64,000 nucleotides of DNA from Devosia limi DSM 17137 (GTDB taxonomy: Bacteria; Pseudomonadota; Alphaproteobacteria; Rhizobiales; Devosiaceae): the NCBI RefSeq assembly GCF_900128975.1, contig NZ_FQVC01000002.1, positions 124,001 to 188,000 on the forward strand. Reading direction: 5' to 3'. Shown piece after piece: positions 40,974-53,935 of the stretch; the first letter of the stretch is position 1, and each line of letters starts with the position of its first letter. The notes under the pieces were generated by a model, which saw nothing but the letters and a program-made list of their open reading frames with translations, was not told the DNA's origin and ran no database searches. The position numbers and the translations under genes were made by a program.

Positions 40974-43064
40974 ATGGCACGCGATTACGCAATCGATCAC
41001 TACCGTAACTTCGGCATCATGGCTCACATCGATGCTGGCAAGACGACGACGACCGAACGTATCCTCTACTACACCGGCAAGTCCCATAAGATCGGCGAAG
41101 TCCATGACGGCGCCGCCACCATGGACTGGATGGAGCAGGAGCAGGAACGCGGCATCACGATCACGTCCGCAGCGACCACGACCTTCTGGAAGGGTCGCGA
41201 CGGCACTCAGCACCGCTTCAACATCATCGACACCCCCGGCCACGTTGACTTCACCATTGAAGTCGAGCGTTCGCTGCGCGTGCTTGACGGTGCCGTTGCG
41301 CTGATGGATGCGAATGCCGGTGTTGAGCCGCAGACGGAAACCGTCTGGCGCCAGGCCGACAAGTACAACGTTCCGCGTCTCATCTTCGTCAACAAGATGG
41401 ACAAGATCGGCGCCGATTTCTATCGCTGCGTCGAGATGGTTGCCACTCGTCTGGGTGCCAAGGCCGTCGTTGTTCAGCTGCCGATCGGCGCTGAAAGCGA
41501 GTTCAAGGGCGTTGTCGATCTGATCGAGATGAACGCCATCGTCTGGCGCAACGAAGAGCTCGGTGCCCAGTGGGATGTCGTCGAGATCCCGGAAGACCTC
41601 AAGGAATCGGCTGCGAAGTATCGTGAGCTGCTCGTTGAGGCTGCCGTTGAAGTCGACGACGCTGCCATGGAAGCCTATCTCAACGGTGAAGTGCCGAACA
41701 ACGAGACCATCCGTCGCCTGCTGCGTCGCGGCACCTGCGATGTGAAGTTCTTCCCGGTGTTTGCCGGCTCGGCCTTCAAGAACAAGGGCGTTCAGCCCCT
41801 GCTCGATGGCGTTGTCGACTATCTGCCGTCCCCGGCTGACATCCCGGCTATCCAGGGCATCGATGCCCGTACGGAAGCGCCGATCGAGCGTCACGCCGAT
41901 GACAGCGAGCCGCTGTCGATGCTGGCCTTCAAGATTGCCAACGACCCGCATATGGGCTCGCTGACCTTCTGCCGCATCTATTCGGGCAAGCTGTCGCAGG
42001 GCGACATGCTTGAGAACACCGTCAAGGAAAAGCGCGAGCGTATCGGTCGCCTGTTCCAGATGCACGCCAATAGCCGCGAGCAGATCACGGAAGCCTATGC
42101 TGGCGACATCGTCGCTATCGTTGGCCTCAAGGACACCACCACGGGTGACACGCTCTGCGTTGGCTCCTCGCCGGTTATCCTTGAGCGCATGATCTTCCCA
42201 GAGCCGGTTATCGACATCTCGGTGGAGCCGAAGTCCAAGGCTGACCAGGAAAAGATGGGCCTCGCGCTCAATCGCCTTGCTGCCGAAGATCCAAGCTTCC
42301 GCGTCAAGACCGACGAAGAATCCGGCCAGACCATCATCTCGGGCATGGGTGAACTTCACCTCGACATTCTCGTCGACCGTATGCGTCGCGAGTTCAAGGT
42401 CGAAGCCAATATCGGTCAGCCGCAGGTGGCTTATCGTGAGACGATCACCAAGAAGGCCGATGTGGACTATACCCACAAGAAGCAGTCGGGTGGTTCGGGC
42501 CAGTTCGCTCGCGTCAAGCTCACTGTCGAGCCTGGTGAAGTCGGCACGGGTCTCACTTTCGTCAACGCCGTCGTCGGCGGTTCGGTGCCCAAGGAATACG
42601 TCCCGGGTGTCGAGAAGGGCGTGAAGTCGGTCATGTCGGCTGGTCCGTTGATCGGGTTCCCGATCGTGGACGTCAAGGTGACGTTGACCGAAGGCGCTTA
42701 CCACGACGTCGACTCCTCGGTGCTGGCGTTCGAAATCGCCGGTCGTGCCGGTTTCAACGAGGCTCTCCGCAAGGCAGCCCCGAAGATCCTCGAGCCGATC
42801 ATGAAGGTTGAAGTTACAACGCCTGACGATTACATGGGCGATGTCATCGGCGACCTGAATTCCCGGCGCGGTCAGATCCACGGCACTGAAAGCCGTGGCG
42901 TCCTCCAGGTCGTGAATGCCTACGTTCCGCTCGCGAACATGTTCGGCTACGTGAACTCCCTCCGCTCGATGAGCCAGGGCCGTGCACAGTACTCGATGTC
43001 GTTCGACCACTACGAGCAGGTCCCGCAGGCAGTCGCTGACGAAGTCCAGGCCAAATACGCCTAA
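40974..43064 (+). CDS. fusA: Elongation factor G
   Basis: 696 residues from ATG 40974 (GGAG upstream). G domain: [20 protein letters not shown] (P-loop), [11 protein letters not shown] (switch), DTPGHVDF and NKMDKIGAD. Domains IV-V contain the typical [11 protein letters not shown] and [11 protein letters not shown]. Drives translocation with GTP. Full length, no oddities. Confidence 0.99.
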   Translation: MARDYAIDHYRNFGIMAHIDAGKTTTTERILYYTGKSHKIGEVHDGAATMDWMEQEQERGITITSAATTTFWKGRDGTQHRFNIIDTPGHVDFTIEVERSLRVLDGAVALMDANAGVEPQTETVWRQADKYNVPRLIFVNKMDKIGADFYRCVEMVATRLGAKAVVVQLPIGAESEFKGVVDLIEMNAIVWRNEELGAQWDVVEIPEDLKESAAKYRELLVEAAVEVDDAAMEAYLNGEVPNNETIRRLLRRGTCDVKFFPVFAGSAFKNKGVQPLLDGVVDYLPSPADIPAIQGIDARTEAPIERHADDSEPLSMLAFKIANDPHMGSLTFCRIYSGKLSQGDMLENTVKEKRERIGRLFQMHANSREQITEAYAGDIVAIVGLKDTTTGDTLCVGSSPVILERMIFPEPVIDISVEPKSKADQEKMGLALNRLAAEDPSFRVKTDEESGQTIISGMGELHLDILVDRMRREFKVEANIGQPQVAYRETITKKADVDYTHKKQSGGSGQFARVKLTVEPGEVGTGLTFVNAVVGGSVPKEYVPGVEKGVKSVMSAGPLIGFPIVDVKVTLTEGAYHDVDSSVLAFEIAGRAGFNEALRKAAPKILEPIMKVEVTTPDDYMGDVIGDLNSRRGQIHGTESRGVLQVVNAYVPLANMFGYVNSLRSMSQGRAQYSMSFDHYEQVPQAVADEVQAKYA

Positions 43065-43117
43065 TTAGAAACTGAAACTCAAGGTTGGCCGCAGGCTAAC
43101 GAATACGGAGAGAAGCG

Positions 43118-44308
<1,191 letters not shown>

Positions 44309-44373
44309 GAAGCGAATGACTTCGTGGCGCGCGATGTGCGCGCGCCACGATCATTGATGTCAGGATTTACAAG

Positions 44374-44682
44374 ATGAACGGTCAAAATATTCGCATCCGG
44401 CTCAAGGCCTTTGACCATCGCGTCCTCGATGCATCCACCCGCGAAATCGTCTCGACGGCGAAGCGCACCGGTGCTCAGGTCCGTGGTCCGATCCCGCTGC
44501 CGACGCGAATTGAGAAATTTACCGTGAACCGCTCGCCGCATATCGATAAGAAGGCACGCGAGCAGTTCGAGATTCGTACCCACAAGCGTCTCCTGGACAT
44601 TGTGGATCCGACTCCCCAGACGGTTGATGCACTGATGAAGCTCGATCTCGCCGCCGGCGTCGACGTCGAAATCAAGCTCTAA
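44374..44682 (+). CDS. rpsJ: 30S ribosomal protein S10 (NusE)
   Basis: 102 residues: [20 protein letters not shown], the extended loop [20 protein letters not shown] and [20 protein letters not shown]. Part of the 30S head and partner of NusG in antitermination. Opens the S10 cluster. Confidence 0.98.
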   Translation: MNGQNIRIRLKAFDHRVLDASTREIVSTAKRTGAQVRGPIPLPTRIEKFTVNRSPHIDKKAREQFEIRTHKRLLDIVDPTPQTVDALMKLDLAAGVDVEIKL

Positions 44683-44768
44683 AGACTAAGTTTTCGCGCT
44701 GACCATCCAAAGGGTCCTCTTGGGACACAATGACCCGGTCCAGTGCCAATTAGAAAAGGTAACAACCG

Positions 44769-45470
44769 ATGCGTTCTGGTTTGATCGCACAGAAGCTGGG
44801 CATGACCCGCATTTTCACTGATGACGGCGCCCATGTGCCCGTTACGGTGCTCGGGCTGCAGAACTGCCAGGTGGTAGGCCAGCGGACGTCGGAAAAAGAC
44901 GGCTATGTCGCGCTGCAATTGGGCGCAGGGCAGGCCAAGGTTAAGAACACGACCAAGGCAGAGCGCGGCCAGTTCGCCGTTGCCAAGGTGGAGCCCAAGC
45001 GCCACGTCGCGGAATTCCGCGTCGACGCCGAGAACCTCATCGAGGTCGGCGCGCAGCTGCAGGCTGACCACTTTGTCGAAGGCCAGCTGGTGGATGTCAC
45101 CGGCACCTCGATTGGTAAGGGTTTCGCCGGCGGCATGAAGCGCTGGAACTTTGGCGGTCTGCGGGCTACCCACGGCGTGTCGGTTTCGCACCGTTCGATC
45201 GGTTCGACCGGTGGCCGTCAGGACCCGGGCAAGACCTTCAAGAACAAGAAGATGCCTGGCCACATGGGCGATCGTCGCATCACCACGCAGAACCTCACGG
45301 TCGTCAAGACCGACGTGGAACGCGGGCTGATCATGGTCCAGGGTTCGGTCCCAGGGTCCAAGGGCGCCTGGATCATGATTAAAGACGCCGTAAAGAAGCC
45401 TGCTCCCAAGAACGCTGCCTTCCCAGGTTCGTTCAAGGCCGCTGCAGACGTTGCGGGGGAAGCGAAGTAA
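44769..45470 (+). CDS. rplC: 50S ribosomal protein L3
   Basis: 233 residues. [20 protein letters not shown] and [20 protein letters not shown], with the tip loop near the peptidyl-transferase centre ([20 protein letters not shown]). rplD begins at the base after its stop codon. Confidence 0.98.
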   Translation: MRSGLIAQKLGMTRIFTDDGAHVPVTVLGLQNCQVVGQRTSEKDGYVALQLGAGQAKVKNTTKAERGQFAVAKVEPKRHVAEFRVDAENLIEVGAQLQADHFVEGQLVDVTGTSIGKGFAGGMKRWNFGGLRATHGVSVSHRSIGSTGGRQDPGKTFKNKKMPGHMGDRRITTQNLTVVKTDVERGLIMVQGSVPGSKGAWIMIKDAVKKPAPKNAAFPGSFKAAADVAGEAK

Positions 45471-46091
45471 ATGGAACTCCAGGTTACATCTCTCGACGGC
45501 AAGTCTGCCGGCAAGATTGAACTTGCAGATGACATCTTCGGTCTGGAAGTCCGTCAGGACATCCTGCACCGCATGGTTCGTTATCAGCAGCTCAAGGCAA
45601 TGTCTGGTACGCACGACGTCAAGAATCGTTCGGAAGGCGTGCGCACGGGCAAGAAGTTCGTGAAGCAGAAGGGTTCGGGCGGCGCCCGTCACGGCGATCG
45701 CAAGGCTCCCCAGTTCCGTGGTGGTGGCCGTGCATTCGGTCCGACCCCGCGCAGCCACGCTATCGACCTTCCCAAGAAGGTTCGCGCCCTGGCACTCAAG
45801 CATGCCCTGTCGGCCAAGGCCGCAGCCGGTGAGCTGATCGTGCTGGACAGCGTTGCCACCAAGGCTCCGAAGACTGCCGCCCTGCGCGTCACCTTCGGCA
45901 AGCTGGACTGGTTGAATGCGCTGATCATCGATGGTGCTGCTGTCGACCAGAACTTTGCTCTGGCTGCCCGCAACATCCCGCATATCGACGTGCTGCCGGT
46001 GCAGGGGATCAACGTTGTGTCGATCCTGAAGCGCGAAAAGCTCGTCCTGACCAAGGCAGCGCTCGAAGCGCTGGAAGCGAGGTTCGCATGA
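45471..46091 (+). CDS. rplD: 50S ribosomal protein L4
   Basis: 206 residues. The extended loop that reaches the exit tunnel includes [20 protein letters not shown] and [14 protein letters not shown]. In Escherichia coli L4 represses the S10 operon. It shares ATGA with rplW. Confidence 0.98.
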   Translation: MELQVTSLDGKSAGKIELADDIFGLEVRQDILHRMVRYQQLKAMSGTHDVKNRSEGVRTGKKFVKQKGSGGARHGDRKAPQFRGGGRAFGPTPRSHAIDLPKKVRALALKHALSAKAAAGELIVLDSVATKAPKTAALRVTFGKLDWLNALIIDGAAVDQNFALAARNIPHIDVLPVQGINVVSILKREKLVLTKAALEALEARFA

Positions 46092-46381
46092 ACAAGCTCA
46101 GCGCTTATGACATCGTCCGTAACCCCGTCGTGACTGAAAAGTCGACGATGGCCTCGGAGAACAACCAGGTCGTTTTCGACGTGGCTATCGATGCCAGCAA
46201 GCCCGAGATCAAGGCTGCCGTCGAGCAGCTGTTCTCGGTCAAGGTCAAGGCAGTGAACACCCTGGTCCGCAAGGGCAAGGTGAAGCGCTTCCGCGGCAAG
46301 ATCGGCGTCCGCAATGACGTCAAGAAGGCTGTTGTTACCCTCGTCGACGGCCAGTCGATCGATATTTCGACCGGCCTCTAA
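46088..46381 (+). CDS. rplW: 50S ribosomal protein L23
   Basis: 97 residues: [20 protein letters not shown] and [20 protein letters not shown]. Binds at the tunnel exit, the docking site for signal recognition particle and trigger factor. Its start overlaps the rplD end by four bases. Confidence 0.98.
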   Translation: MNKLSAYDIVRNPVVTEKSTMASENNQVVFDVAIDASKPEIKAAVEQLFSVKVKAVNTLVRKGKVKRFRGKIGVRNDVKKAVVTLVDGQSIDISTGL

Positions 46382-46398
46382 GGGAATAGAGACAAAAA

Positions 46399-47238
46399 AT
46401 GGCTCTTAAAACTTACAACCCAACTTCCGAAGGTCGTCGTCAGCTGATCACGACCGATCGGTCGGAACTCTGGAAGGGCGCTCCGGTCAAGACTTTGACC
46501 CAGGGCCTCAGCAAGTCCGGTGGCCGTAACAACCGTGGTCGCATCACTGCGTTCCACCGTGGTGGTGGTCACAAGCGCACCTATCGCATGGTCGACTTCA
46601 AGCGTGTCAAGTTTGACATGGTTGGCACCGTCGAGCGTCTTGAGTACGATCCCAACCGGACCGCATTCATCGCCCTGGTGATCTACGAAGACGGCGAGAA
46701 GGCCTACATCATCGCACCGCAGCGTCTTGCTGCCGGCGACAAGGTCATCTCCTCGATGCAGACCGTCGACGTGAAGCCCGGCAATTCCATGCCACTCGAG
46801 CGTATGCCGGTCGGTACGATCGTCCACAATATCGAGCTGAAGCCCCGCAAGGGTGGCCAGGTCGCCCGTTCGGCTGGTGCGTATGCCCAGTATGTCGGTC
46901 GTGACCAGGGTTGGGCGATCCTTCGCCTGAACTCGGGCGAGCAGCGCCGCGTGCATGGCACCTGCCTTGCAACCGTCGGTGCCGTCTCGAACCAGGACCA
47001 CTCGAACACTTCGCTTGGCAAGGCTGGTCGTTCGCGCTGGTTGGGCCGCAAGCCCGTCAACCGCGGCGTGACCATGAACCCGATCGACCACCCGCATGGT
47101 GGTGGTGAAGGCCGTACTTCGGGTGGCCGTCATCCGGTTACGCCCTGGGGCAAGCCGACCAAGGGCAAGAAGACGCGCAGCAACAAGGCAACGGACAAGT
47201 TCATCGTTCGCAGCCGTCACGTGAAGAAGGGCAGGTAA
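46399..47238 (+). CDS. rplB: 50S ribosomal protein L2
   Basis: 279 residues. [20 protein letters not shown], then [20 protein letters not shown], and near the end the catalytic-centre loop [20 protein letters not shown]. Needed for subunit joining and peptide-bond formation. Confidence 0.98.
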   Translation: MALKTYNPTSEGRRQLITTDRSELWKGAPVKTLTQGLSKSGGRNNRGRITAFHRGGGHKRTYRMVDFKRVKFDMVGTVERLEYDPNRTAFIALVIYEDGEKAYIIAPQRLAAGDKVISSMQTVDVKPGNSMPLERMPVGTIVHNIELKPRKGGQVARSAGAYAQYVGRDQGWAILRLNSGEQRRVHGTCLATVGAVSNQDHSNTSLGKAGRSRWLGRKPVNRGVTMNPIDHPHGGGEGRTSGGRHPVTPWGKPTKGKKTRSNKATDKFIVRSRHVKKGR

Positions 47239-47241
47239 GCC

Positions 47242-47520
47242 ATGACCCGTTCAATCTGGAAGGGGCCGTTTGTCGACGGCTACATGCTCAAGAAGGCCGA
47301 GAAGGCCCAGACGTCAGGCCGCAACGATGTGGTCAAGATCTGGAGCCGTCGCTCGACCATCCTGCCGCAGTTCGTGGGTATCACCTTCGGCGTTCACAAT
47401 GGCCACAAGCATATCCCGGTCAACGTGACCGAGGACATGATCGGTCACAAGTTCGGCGAATTCGCACCGACCCGTACCTATTACGGTCATGCGGCCGACA
47501 AGAAGGCCAAGAGGAAGTAA
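47242..47520 (+). CDS. rpsS: 30S ribosomal protein S19
   Basis: 92 residues: [20 protein letters not shown] and [20 protein letters not shown] core (here [20 protein letters not shown]), ending KKAKRK. Pairs with S13 in the 30S head. One base before rplV. Confidence 0.98.
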   Translation: MTRSIWKGPFVDGYMLKKAEKAQTSGRNDVVKIWSRRSTILPQFVGITFGVHNGHKHIPVNVTEDMIGHKFGEFAPTRTYYGHAADKKAKRK

Positions 47521-47521
47521 A

Positions 47522-47902
47522 ATGGGCAAGCCAAAAACCCAGCGCGCGCTTGCGGACAACGAGGCCAAGGCTGTGCTGCGCATGCTGCGCATCAGCCCTC
47601 AGAAGCTCAACCTTCTGGCCCAGCTGATCCGTGGCAAGAAGGTCGAGAAGGCTCTGGCCGAACTCGAATTCAGCCACAAGCGTATTTCCGGCCAGGTGAA
47701 GAAGGTGCTCGAGAGCGCCATTGCCAACGCCGAAAACAACCACGGTCTCGATACCGACGCTCTCGTCGTTGCCGAAGCCTTTGTGGGCAATTCGCTCGTC
47801 ATGAAGCGGTTTACCGCTCGTGGCCGTGGCCGTTCGTCGCAGATCCAGAAGCCGTTCGCGCATCTGACGATCATCGTTCGGCAAGTTGAGGAGGCCGCAT
47901 AA
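47522..47902 (+). CDS. rplV: 50S ribosomal protein L22
   Basis: 126 residues from ATG 47522; a longer frame from 47489 lies inside rps[21 protein letters not shown] and the tunnel hairpin region [20 protein letters not shown]. The macrolide-relevant loop looks normal. Its last base is the first base of rpsC. Confidence 0.97.
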   Translation: MGKPKTQRALADNEAKAVLRMLRISPQKLNLLAQLIRGKKVEKALAELEFSHKRISGQVKKVLESAIANAENNHGLDTDALVVAEAFVGNSLVMKRFTARGRGRSSQIQKPFAHLTIIVRQVEEAA

Positions 47903-48642
47903 TGGGCCAGAAGATCAATCCAATCGGCTTCCGCCTCGGTATCAACCGTACGTGGGACAGCCGTTGGTACGCCAATAAGGGCGAATATGGTACGCTGCTT
48001 CAGGAAGACCTGAAGATCCGCACCATGCTGCTCGAAGACCTCAAGGCCGCAGCGGTCTCCAAGGTCGTCATCGAACGTCCGCACCGCAAGTGCCGCGTGT
48101 CGATCCACACTGCCCGTCCGGGTATCGTGATCGGCAAGAAGGGCGCAGACATCGACAAGATCCGCGCCAAGGTGAAGAAGTTCACCGACAGCGAAGTGCA
48201 CATCAACATCGTTGAAGTGCGCAAGCCGGAAACCGATGCGACTTTGGTTGCCCAGGGCATCGCCCAGCAGCTGGAACGCCGTGTGGCATTCCGTCGCGCC
48301 ATGAAGCGTGCTGTGCAGACCGCGATCCGCATGGGCGCCGGTGGTATCCGCGTCAATGTTGGTGGCCGTCTCGGTGGCGCCGACATCGCTCGTACCGAAT
48401 GGTACCGCGAGGGTCGCGTCCCGCTGCACACCCTGCGTGCGGATATCGACTACGGTACAGCTGAAGCCGCGACGACCTACGGCATCATCGGTATCAAGGT
48501 CTGGATTTTCAAAGGCGAAGTCCTCGAGCACGATCCCACTGCGCATGAGCGCCGTGCGACGGAAGGTGCAGATCAGGGCGGCCAGCGTGCTGAACGTGAA
48601 CCACGTCGTGAGCGTGGCGATCGCGACCGCGAACGCGCATAA
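47902..48642 (+). CDS. rpsC: 30S ribosomal protein S3
   Basis: 246 residues. [20 protein letters not shown], the KH domain with [20 protein letters not shown], and a charged tail rich in Arg and Glu (last ~35 residues) that is disordered and common in alphaproteobacteria. Forms the mRNA entry site with S4 and S5. Start overlaps rplV by one base (TAATG). Confidence 0.98.
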   Translation: MGQKINPIGFRLGINRTWDSRWYANKGEYGTLLQEDLKIRTMLLEDLKAAAVSKVVIERPHRKCRVSIHTARPGIVIGKKGADIDKIRAKVKKFTDSEVHINIVEVRKPETDATLVAQGIAQQLERRVAFRRAMKRAVQTAIRMGAGGIRVNVGGRLGGADIARTEWYREGRVPLHTLRADIDYGTAEAATTYGIIGIKVWIFKGEVLEHDPTAHERRATEGADQGGQRAEREPRRERGDRDRERA

Positions 48643-48657
48643 GAAAGTTAGTTCATT

Positions 48658-49071
48658 ATGCTGCAACCTAAGAAGACAAAGTTCCGCAAAGCCCATAAGG
48701 GCCGTATCCATGGCGTTGCCAAGGGCGGCACTGAGCTTGCATTCGGCCAGTATGCTCTCAAGGCAACCGAACCCGAGCGCGTAACTGCTCGCCAGATCGA
48801 AGCGGCTCGCCGCGCGATCACCCGCGAAATGAAGCGCCAGGGCCGTGTCTGGATCCGTATTTTCCCAGACCTTCCGGTGTCCAAGAAGCCGACTGAAGTT
48901 CGTATGGGTAAGGGCAAGGGTTCGGTCGAATTGTGGGCTGCCCGCGTTAAGCCAGGCCGCATTGTATTCGAAATCGACGGCGTCCCCGAGGACGTTGCCA
49001 AGGAAGCTCTGCGCCTCGGCGCGATGAAGCTCCCGATCATGACGCGGGTTGTTACCCGCATTGCCGACTAA
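48658..49071 (+). CDS. rplP: 50S ribosomal protein L16
   Basis: 137 residues: [40 protein letters not shown]. Positions the acceptor arm of A-site tRNA. Confidence 0.98.
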   Translation: MLQPKKTKFRKAHKGRIHGVAKGGTELAFGQYALKATEPERVTARQIEAARRAITREMKRQGRVWIRIFPDLPVSKKPTEVRMGKGKGSVELWAARVKPGRIVFEIDGVPEDVAKEALRLGAMKLPIMTRVVTRIAD

Positions 49072-49082
49072 GGACACGAGCG

Positions 49083-49277
49083 ATGAAAGCCAGTGATGTG
49101 CGGGCCAAGACCGCAGACGAACTGAAGGATCAGCTCGTCGACCTCAAGAAAGAACAGTTCAACTTGCGCTTCCAGCGTGCTACCCAGCAGCTCGAATCGC
49201 CAGGCCAGGTGAAGAAGGTCCGCCGCGACATCGCGCGGATCAAGACGATCCTCGGCGAAAAGAACGCAGCAAAGTAA
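49083..49277 (+). CDS. rpmC: 50S ribosomal protein L29
   Basis: 64 residues forming a helical hairpin: [20 protein letters not shown] then [18 protein letters not shown]. Sits at the tunnel exit next to L23. Confidence 0.97.
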   Translation: MKASDVRAKTADELKDQLVDLKKEQFNLRFQRATQQLESPGQVKKVRRDIARIKTILGEKNAAK

Positions 49278-49289
49278 GGAGCCGCGACC

Positions 49290-49523
49290 ATGCCAAAGCG
49301 CGTTCTACAGGGGACTGTTGTCTCCGACGCCAATGAGAAGACGGTCGTGGTGCGCGTTGAGCGCCGTTTCACGCATCCGGTGATGAAGAAGACCGTGCGC
49401 CGGTCCAAGAAGTATCACGCTCACGACGAGGCCAATGTGGCCAAGGTCGGCCAGATCGTGTGGATCGAGGAATGCGCTCCGATCTCGAAGAACAAGCGTT
49501 GGACGCTTGTTCCGTCGGCGTAA
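49290..49523 (+). CDS. rpsQ: 30S ribosomal protein S17
   Basis: 77 residues: [20 protein letters not shown] and [22 protein letters not shown]-fold primary binder of 16S rRNA. rplN follows after 67 bases. Confidence 0.97.
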   Translation: MPKRVLQGTVVSDANEKTVVVRVERRFTHPVMKKTVRRSKKYHAHDEANVAKVGQIVWIEECAPISKNKRWTLVPSA

Positions 49524-49590
49524 ACGAATTTAGGATTTAAGGTCGGCGAGCCGGGGACGGCGGGTCGGTTTAACAAGAAGGCATCCAGTC

Positions 49591-49959
49591 ATGATTCAGA
49601 TGCAATCAAATCTCGACGTCGCGGATAATTCCGGCGCGCGTCGCGTCATGTGCATCAAGGTGCTGGGCGGCTCGCATCGCAAGTACGCTTCCGTTGGCGA
49701 CATCATCGTGGTGTCGGTCAAGGACGCGATCCCGCGCGGCCGCGTTAAAAAGGGTCAGGTTATGAAAGCGGTCGTCGTTCGTACCGCTTTCGATATCCGT
49801 CGCCCTGATGGCACGGTGATCCGTTTCGACAAGAACGCCGCGGTTCTGATCAACAATCAGAAAGAGCCGATCGGCACCCGTATCTTCGGACCGGTTCCGC
49901 GCGAGCTTCGCGCCAAGAACCACATGAAGATCATCTCGCTTGCACCAGAGGTGCTGTAA
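49591..49959 (+). CDS. rplN: 50S ribosomal protein L14
   Basis: 122 residues: [40 protein letters not shown]. At the subunit interface. Its stop overlaps the rplX start by one base. Confidence 0.98.
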   Translation: MIQMQSNLDVADNSGARRVMCIKVLGGSHRKYASVGDIIVVSVKDAIPRGRVKKGQVMKAVVVRTAFDIRRPDGTVIRFDKNAAVLINNQKEPIGTRIFGPVPRELRAKNHMKIISLAPEVL

Positions 49960-50270
49960 TGGCTGCCAAGATTAAGAAGGGCGACAAGGTCGTCGTCCTG
50001 ACCGGCAAGGACAAGGGCAAAACCGGCCTGGTCCTTTCGGTCATCCCGACCGAAACCAAGGCACTGGTGCAGGGTATCAACCTTGTCCGTCGCCACACCA
50101 AGCAGACCGCGTCGACCGATGCCGGCATCTTCACTAAAGAAGCGCCGATCCATCTGTCGAACCTCGCGCTCGCTGACAAGGATGGCAAGGCCACCCGCGT
50201 CGGTTTCCAGATCAAGGACGGCGTCAAGACGCGCGTCGCCAAGAGCACCGGAGACGTGATCGATGGCTGA
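49959..50270 (+). CDS. rplX: 50S ribosomal protein L24
   Basis: 103 residues with the KOW motif [20 protein letters not shown] and [20 protein letters not shown]. Early assembly protein. It overlaps rplE by eight bases. Confidence 0.98.
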   Translation: MAAKIKKGDKVVVLTGKDKGKTGLVLSVIPTETKALVQGINLVRRHTKQTASTDAGIFTKEAPIHLSNLALADKDGKATRVGFQIKDGVKTRVAKSTGDVIDG

Positions 50271-50820
50271 GACCGTTTACATTCCTCGCCTTCGCATCGA
50301 CTATGATGAGTCGATCAAGAAGGCGCTCACCGAGGAGTTCGGCTACACGAACGTCATGCAGCTGCCGCGGCTTGACAAGATTGTGCTGAACATGGGCGTT
50401 GGCGAAGCCGTCAACGACACCAAGAAGGTCAAGTCCGCTGCTGCCGATCTGGAAAAGATCGCTGGTCAGAAGCCGGTCATCACCCATGCTCGCAAGTCGA
50501 TCGCTGGCTTCAAGGTCCGCGAAGACATGCCGCTTGGCGTCAAGGTCACACTGCGCAAGCAGCGCATGTATGAATTCCTTGATCGCCTGGTGAACATCGC
50601 ACTGCCGCGCGTTCGTGACTTCCGTGGTCTGAACCCGAATTCCTTCGACGGTCGTGGCAACTATGCCATGGGCATCAAGGAACACATCATTTTCCCGGAA
50701 ATCAACTACGACCAGGTTGATCAGGTCTGGGGCATGGACATCGTGGTTTGCACGACGGCCAAGACGGATGATGAAGCGCGCGCGCTTCTCAAGGCTTTCA
50801 ACTTCCCTTTCCGCAAATAA
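50263..50820 (+). CDS. rplE: 50S ribosomal protein L5
   Basis: 185 residues: [40 protein letters not shown]. Binds 5S rRNA and touches P-site tRNA. Its ATG lies inside the end of rplX. Confidence 0.98.
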   Translation: MAETVYIPRLRIDYDESIKKALTEEFGYTNVMQLPRLDKIVLNMGVGEAVNDTKKVKSAAADLEKIAGQKPVITHARKSIAGFKVREDMPLGVKVTLRKQRMYEFLDRLVNIALPRVRDFRGLNPNSFDGRGNYAMGIKEHIIFPEINYDQVDQVWGMDIVVCTTAKTDDEARALLKAFNFPFRK

Positions 50821-50850
50821 GCGGGCAGGGGAAGGCATAAGGATCAGGAC

Positions 50851-51156
50851 ATGGCCAAGACCAGCTCCATCGTTAAGAACAACAAGCGTGCTGCGCTCGC
50901 AAAGCGGTTCGCCGCCAAGCGTGCTGCGCTCAAGGCGCTCTCCAAGGACCAGTCGGCTTCCATGGATGTGCGCTTTGGCGCCCAGCTCAAGCTCGCCGAA
51001 CTGCCGCGTAACTCGGCACCGGTGCGCGTCCGTAACCGCTGTGAAGTCTCGGGTCGTCCCCGTGGCTATTACCGCAAGCTGAAGCTGAGCCGTATCGCGC
51101 TGCGCCAGTTGGGCAACCTGGGTCAGATCCCGGGCCTGGTCAAGTCGAGCTGGTAA
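50851..51156 (+). CDS. rpsN: 30S ribosomal protein S14
   Basis: 101 residues, the long zinc-free form: [20 protein letters not shown] and [20 protein letters not shown]. Only one of the four zinc Cys of the short form is present, so it does not need zinc. Confidence 0.98.
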   Translation: MAKTSSIVKNNKRAALAKRFAAKRAALKALSKDQSASMDVRFGAQLKLAELPRNSAPVRVRNRCEVSGRPRGYYRKLKLSRIALRQLGNLGQIPGLVKSSW

Positions 51157-51169
51157 GGAGACGTTAGAC

Positions 51170-51568
51170 ATGAGCTTTTCAGATCCTATCGGTGATATGC
51201 TGACCCGCATCCGCAATGCGCAGATGCGTCGCAAGAACTCCGTTTCGACCCCAGCCTCGACCCTTCGCGGTCGCGTGCTGGACGTTCTCCAGTCCGAGGG
51301 TTTCATCCGCGGCTACTCGGAGACCAAGTTCGAGAACGGTGCTGCCGAGTACGAAATCGAACTCAAGTACTCGGACAGCGATCCGGTCATCCGCACGATC
51401 GAGCGCGTTTCGCGTCCCGGCCGTCGCGTGTATGCATCGGTCAAGAATATTCCCCAGGTCGCCAATGGCCTGGGCGTATCGATCCTCTCCACGCCCAAGG
51501 GTGTGATGGCGGACCACGAAGCTAAGGCTGCCAATGTCGGCGGCGAGGTACTCTGCCGCGTCTTCTAA
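51170..51568 (+). CDS. rpsH: 30S ribosomal protein S8
   Basis: 132 residues: [20 protein letters not shown] at the start and the C-terminal [17 protein letters not shown] box. In Escherichia coli it represses the spc operon by binding rplE mRNA. Confidence 0.98.
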   Translation: MSFSDPIGDMLTRIRNAQMRRKNSVSTPASTLRGRVLDVLQSEGFIRGYSETKFENGAAEYEIELKYSDSDPVIRTIERVSRPGRRVYASVKNIPQVANGLGVSILSTPKGVMADHEAKAANVGGEVLCRVF

Positions 51569-51607
51569 GGAAGGCGTGGTAAGACGATTACTCAAGGATA
51601 ACTACGC

Positions 51608-52141
51608 ATGTCACGTACAGGCAAACAGCCGGTTGCACCGGTCAGCGGGGTTACGGTTACGATCAATGGTCGTACCGTTTCCGCAAAGGGGCCCAAGGGC
51701 GAACTGAGCATCCAGCTCATGGAAGCCATCAATGTCGAGCAGACCGACGAGGGTATCGTCGTGTCGCCGGCGAACGACTCACGGTTTGCCCGTGCGGCAT
51801 GGGGCACTACCCGTGCCCTGATCCAGAACATGGTCACTGGCGTCAGCGCCGGTTTCGAACGCAAGCTGGCAATCCAGGGCGTTGGTTATCGCGCCGCCAT
51901 GCAGGGCAAGGACATCAAGCTCTCGCTTGGGTTTAGCCACGAAGTGATCTATGAAGCCCCCAAGGGAATCACGCTCGCTGTCCCAGTGCCGACGGAAATC
52001 GTCATCACCGGTATCGACAAGCAGCAGGTCGGCCAAGTTGCGGCGAATATTCGCGGCTGGCGTCCGCCCGAGCCCTACAAGGGCAAGGGTGTACGTTATG
52101 CGGGCGAGTTCGTCTTCCGCAAAGAAGGCAAGAAGAAGTAA
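51608..52141 (+). CDS. rplF: 50S ribosomal protein L6
   Basis: 177 residues with two similar domains: [20 protein letters not shown] and the C-terminal [20 protein letters not shown]. Lies near the factor-binding centre. Confidence 0.98.
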   Translation: MSRTGKQPVAPVSGVTVTINGRTVSAKGPKGELSIQLMEAINVEQTDEGIVVSPANDSRFARAAWGTTRALIQNMVTGVSAGFERKLAIQGVGYRAAMQGKDIKLSLGFSHEVIYEAPKGITLAVPVPTEIVITGIDKQQVGQVAANIRGWRPPEPYKGKGVRYAGEFVFRKEGKKK

Positions 52142-52153
52142 GGAGCGCCTGCA

Positions 52154-52516
52154 ATGGCTATCAGTGCAAAGGGAGCGGAGCGCCGCAAGGCCCGTGTCCG
52201 CAAGGCGCTCAAGGCTCGTGCCTTTGGTCGTCCGCGTCTGTCGGTTTTCCGTTCGGACAAGAATATCTACGCCCAGATCATCGACGACGCGACAGGCCGT
52301 ACGCTGGCCGCCGCTTCGACGCTCGACAAGGACGTCAAGGCATCGGTCAAGAACGGTTCGACCGCCGAGGCTGCTGCAACGATCGGCAAGTTGATTGCCG
52401 AGCGCGGTACCAAGGCCGGCGTTGCCGAGGTGATCTTCGATCGCGGCGCCTACATCTATCATGGCCGGGTCAAGGCCCTTGCAGACGCTGCCCGTGAGGG
52501 CGGTCTGCAGTTCTGA
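52154..52516 (+). CDS. rplR: 50S ribosomal protein L18
   Basis: 120 residues: [37 protein letters not shown] and [20 protein letters not shown]. Binds 5S rRNA with L5. Confidence 0.98.
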   Translation: MAISAKGAERRKARVRKALKARAFGRPRLSVFRSDKNIYAQIIDDATGRTLAAASTLDKDVKASVKNGSTAEAAATIGKLIAERGTKAGVAEVIFDRGAYIYHGRVKALADAAREGGLQF

Positions 52517-52541
52517 TCCACGGCGCGAGAAAGAAGTTACT

Positions 52542-53075
52542 ATGAGCAGAGACGTTCAAGAGCGCGAAAGCGAATTTATCGACCGCCTGGTGCACATCAA
52601 TCGTGTGGCCAAGGTTGTGAAGGGTGGCCGTCGTTTCGGTTTTGCCGCTCTCGTAGTCGTCGGCGACCAGAAGGGCCGCGTCGGGTTCGGTCACGGTAAG
52701 GCCCGTGAAGTTCCAGAAGCGATCCGCAAGGCAACCGAGCAGGCCAAGCGCCAGATGATCCGCGTGCCGCTGCGCGATGCCCGCACCCTGCACCACGACG
52801 TGCATGGTCGCCATGGCGCCGGCAAGGTGATCCTGCGTGCAGCCGTTCCGGGTACCGGTATCATTGCCGGCGGTCCGATGCGCGCTGTGTTCGAGACCCT
52901 GGGTATCAACGACATCGTCGCCAAGTCGCAGGGCACTGCCAACCCCTACAACATGGTGCGTGCCACCTTTGATGCGCTCAAGCGTGTCGATAGCCCGCGC
53001 TCGGTTGCTGCCCGTCGTGGCTTGAAGGTTTCGGAATTGCAGGCTCGCCGCGGCGAATCTGCGGCCGAAGTCTGA
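52542..53075 (+). CDS. rpsE: 30S ribosomal protein S5
   Basis: 177 residues from ATG 52542; a longer frame from 52461 lies within rplR. The N-terminal dsRBD-like part [20 protein letters not shown] shows the normal spectinomycin loop (no deletion). C-terminal: [20 protein letters not shown]. Confidence 0.97.
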   Translation: MSRDVQERESEFIDRLVHINRVAKVVKGGRRFGFAALVVVGDQKGRVGFGHGKAREVPEAIRKATEQAKRQMIRVPLRDARTLHHDVHGRHGAGKVILRAAVPGTGIIAGGPMRAVFETLGINDIVAKSQGTANPYNMVRATFDALKRVDSPRSVAARRGLKVSELQARRGESAAEV

Positions 53076-53099
53076 GCCCGATAGGGACGGAGAGAAAAA

Positions 53100-53288
53100 A
53101 TGGCTGAGAAAAAGACCCTCATCGTAGAGCAGTACGGTTCGCCGATCCGCCGCGACAAGGTGCAGCGCGCGACCCTTATCGGTCTCGGGCTCAACAAGAT
53201 GAACAAGAAGCGTGAGCTGCTTGATACGCCGGAAGTTCGCGGCATGATCAACAAGCTCCCGCACCTCGTCCGCGTCGTCGGCGAGTAA
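53100..53288 (+). CDS. rpmD: 50S ribosomal protein L30
   Basis: 62 residues: [40 protein letters not shown]. Normal length and context between rpsE and rplO. Confidence 0.97.
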   Translation: MAEKKTLIVEQYGSPIRRDKVQRATLIGLGLNKMNKKRELLDTPEVRGMINKLPHLVRVVGE

Positions 53289-53305
53289 GAGAGAAGGTCG
53301 ATCAG

Positions 53306-53806
53306 ATGACCCGTTTGAATGAACTGCGCGATAATCCCGGCGCGAACAAGGTCCGCATCCGCGTTGGTCGCGGCATCGGTTCGGGCAAGGGCAAGACCGG
53401 TGGTCGCGGCGGCAAGGGCCAGACAGCACGCTCGGGCGTTGCGATCAACGGCTTCGAAGGCGGCCAGATGCCCCTTCACATGCGTATGCCTAAGCGCGGC
53501 TTTAATGCCCTTAATCCTGGCAACTGGAACGAGGTCCGTATCGACCGCGTTCAGGCCTACCTCGATGCTGGCAAGCTCGATGCGACTGCTGTGATCGACG
53601 CCCAGGCGCTGATCGCTGCCCGCGTCATCCGTCGCGTCAAGGACGGTGTGCGTCTGATCGGCGCCGAGGGCTTCACCTCCAAGAAGGTGACGTTCAAGGT
53701 TGACTACGCCACCAAGGGCGCGCTTGCGGCTATCGAAGCTGCTGGCGGCAAGGTCGAGCTCATCCCGGCCAAGGCGCCGTGGAAGAAGACTCCATACGCC
53801 GGCTAA
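53306..53806 (+). CDS. rplO: 50S ribosomal protein L15
   Basis: 166 residues: [20 protein letters not shown], a Gly-rich extension [20 protein letters not shown] and [16 protein letters not shown]. Late assembly protein near the peptidyl-transferase centre. A strong terminator follows after nine bases. Confidence 0.98.
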   Translation: MTRLNELRDNPGANKVRIRVGRGIGSGKGKTGGRGGKGQTARSGVAINGFEGGQMPLHMRMPKRGFNALNPGNWNEVRIDRVQAYLDAGKLDATAVIDAQALIAARVIRRVKDGVRLIGAEGFTSKKVTFKVDYATKGALAAIEAAGGKVELIPAKAPWKKTPYAG

Positions 53807-53815
53807 TGTCGGTTT

Positions 53816-53851
53816 GGCGCACCCGACTATCGGTCGGGTGCGCCTTTTTTT
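53816..53851 (+). terminator. Rho-independent terminator between rplO and secY
   Basis: GGCGCACCCGAC-TATCG-GTCGGGTGCGCC followed by seven T: a perfect 12-bp stem with a five-base loop. It splits the spc cluster, so secY-adk probably has its own promoter or depends on read-through. Confidence 0.94.
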
Positions 53852-53935
53852 GGTTTGTTGCGTTAGGGATGCAGGTGCATCTGTGCCCTGAAGCGCTCCG
53901 AGCGCACCTGGCCTTGAAGCCATAGGGAGCGATAC

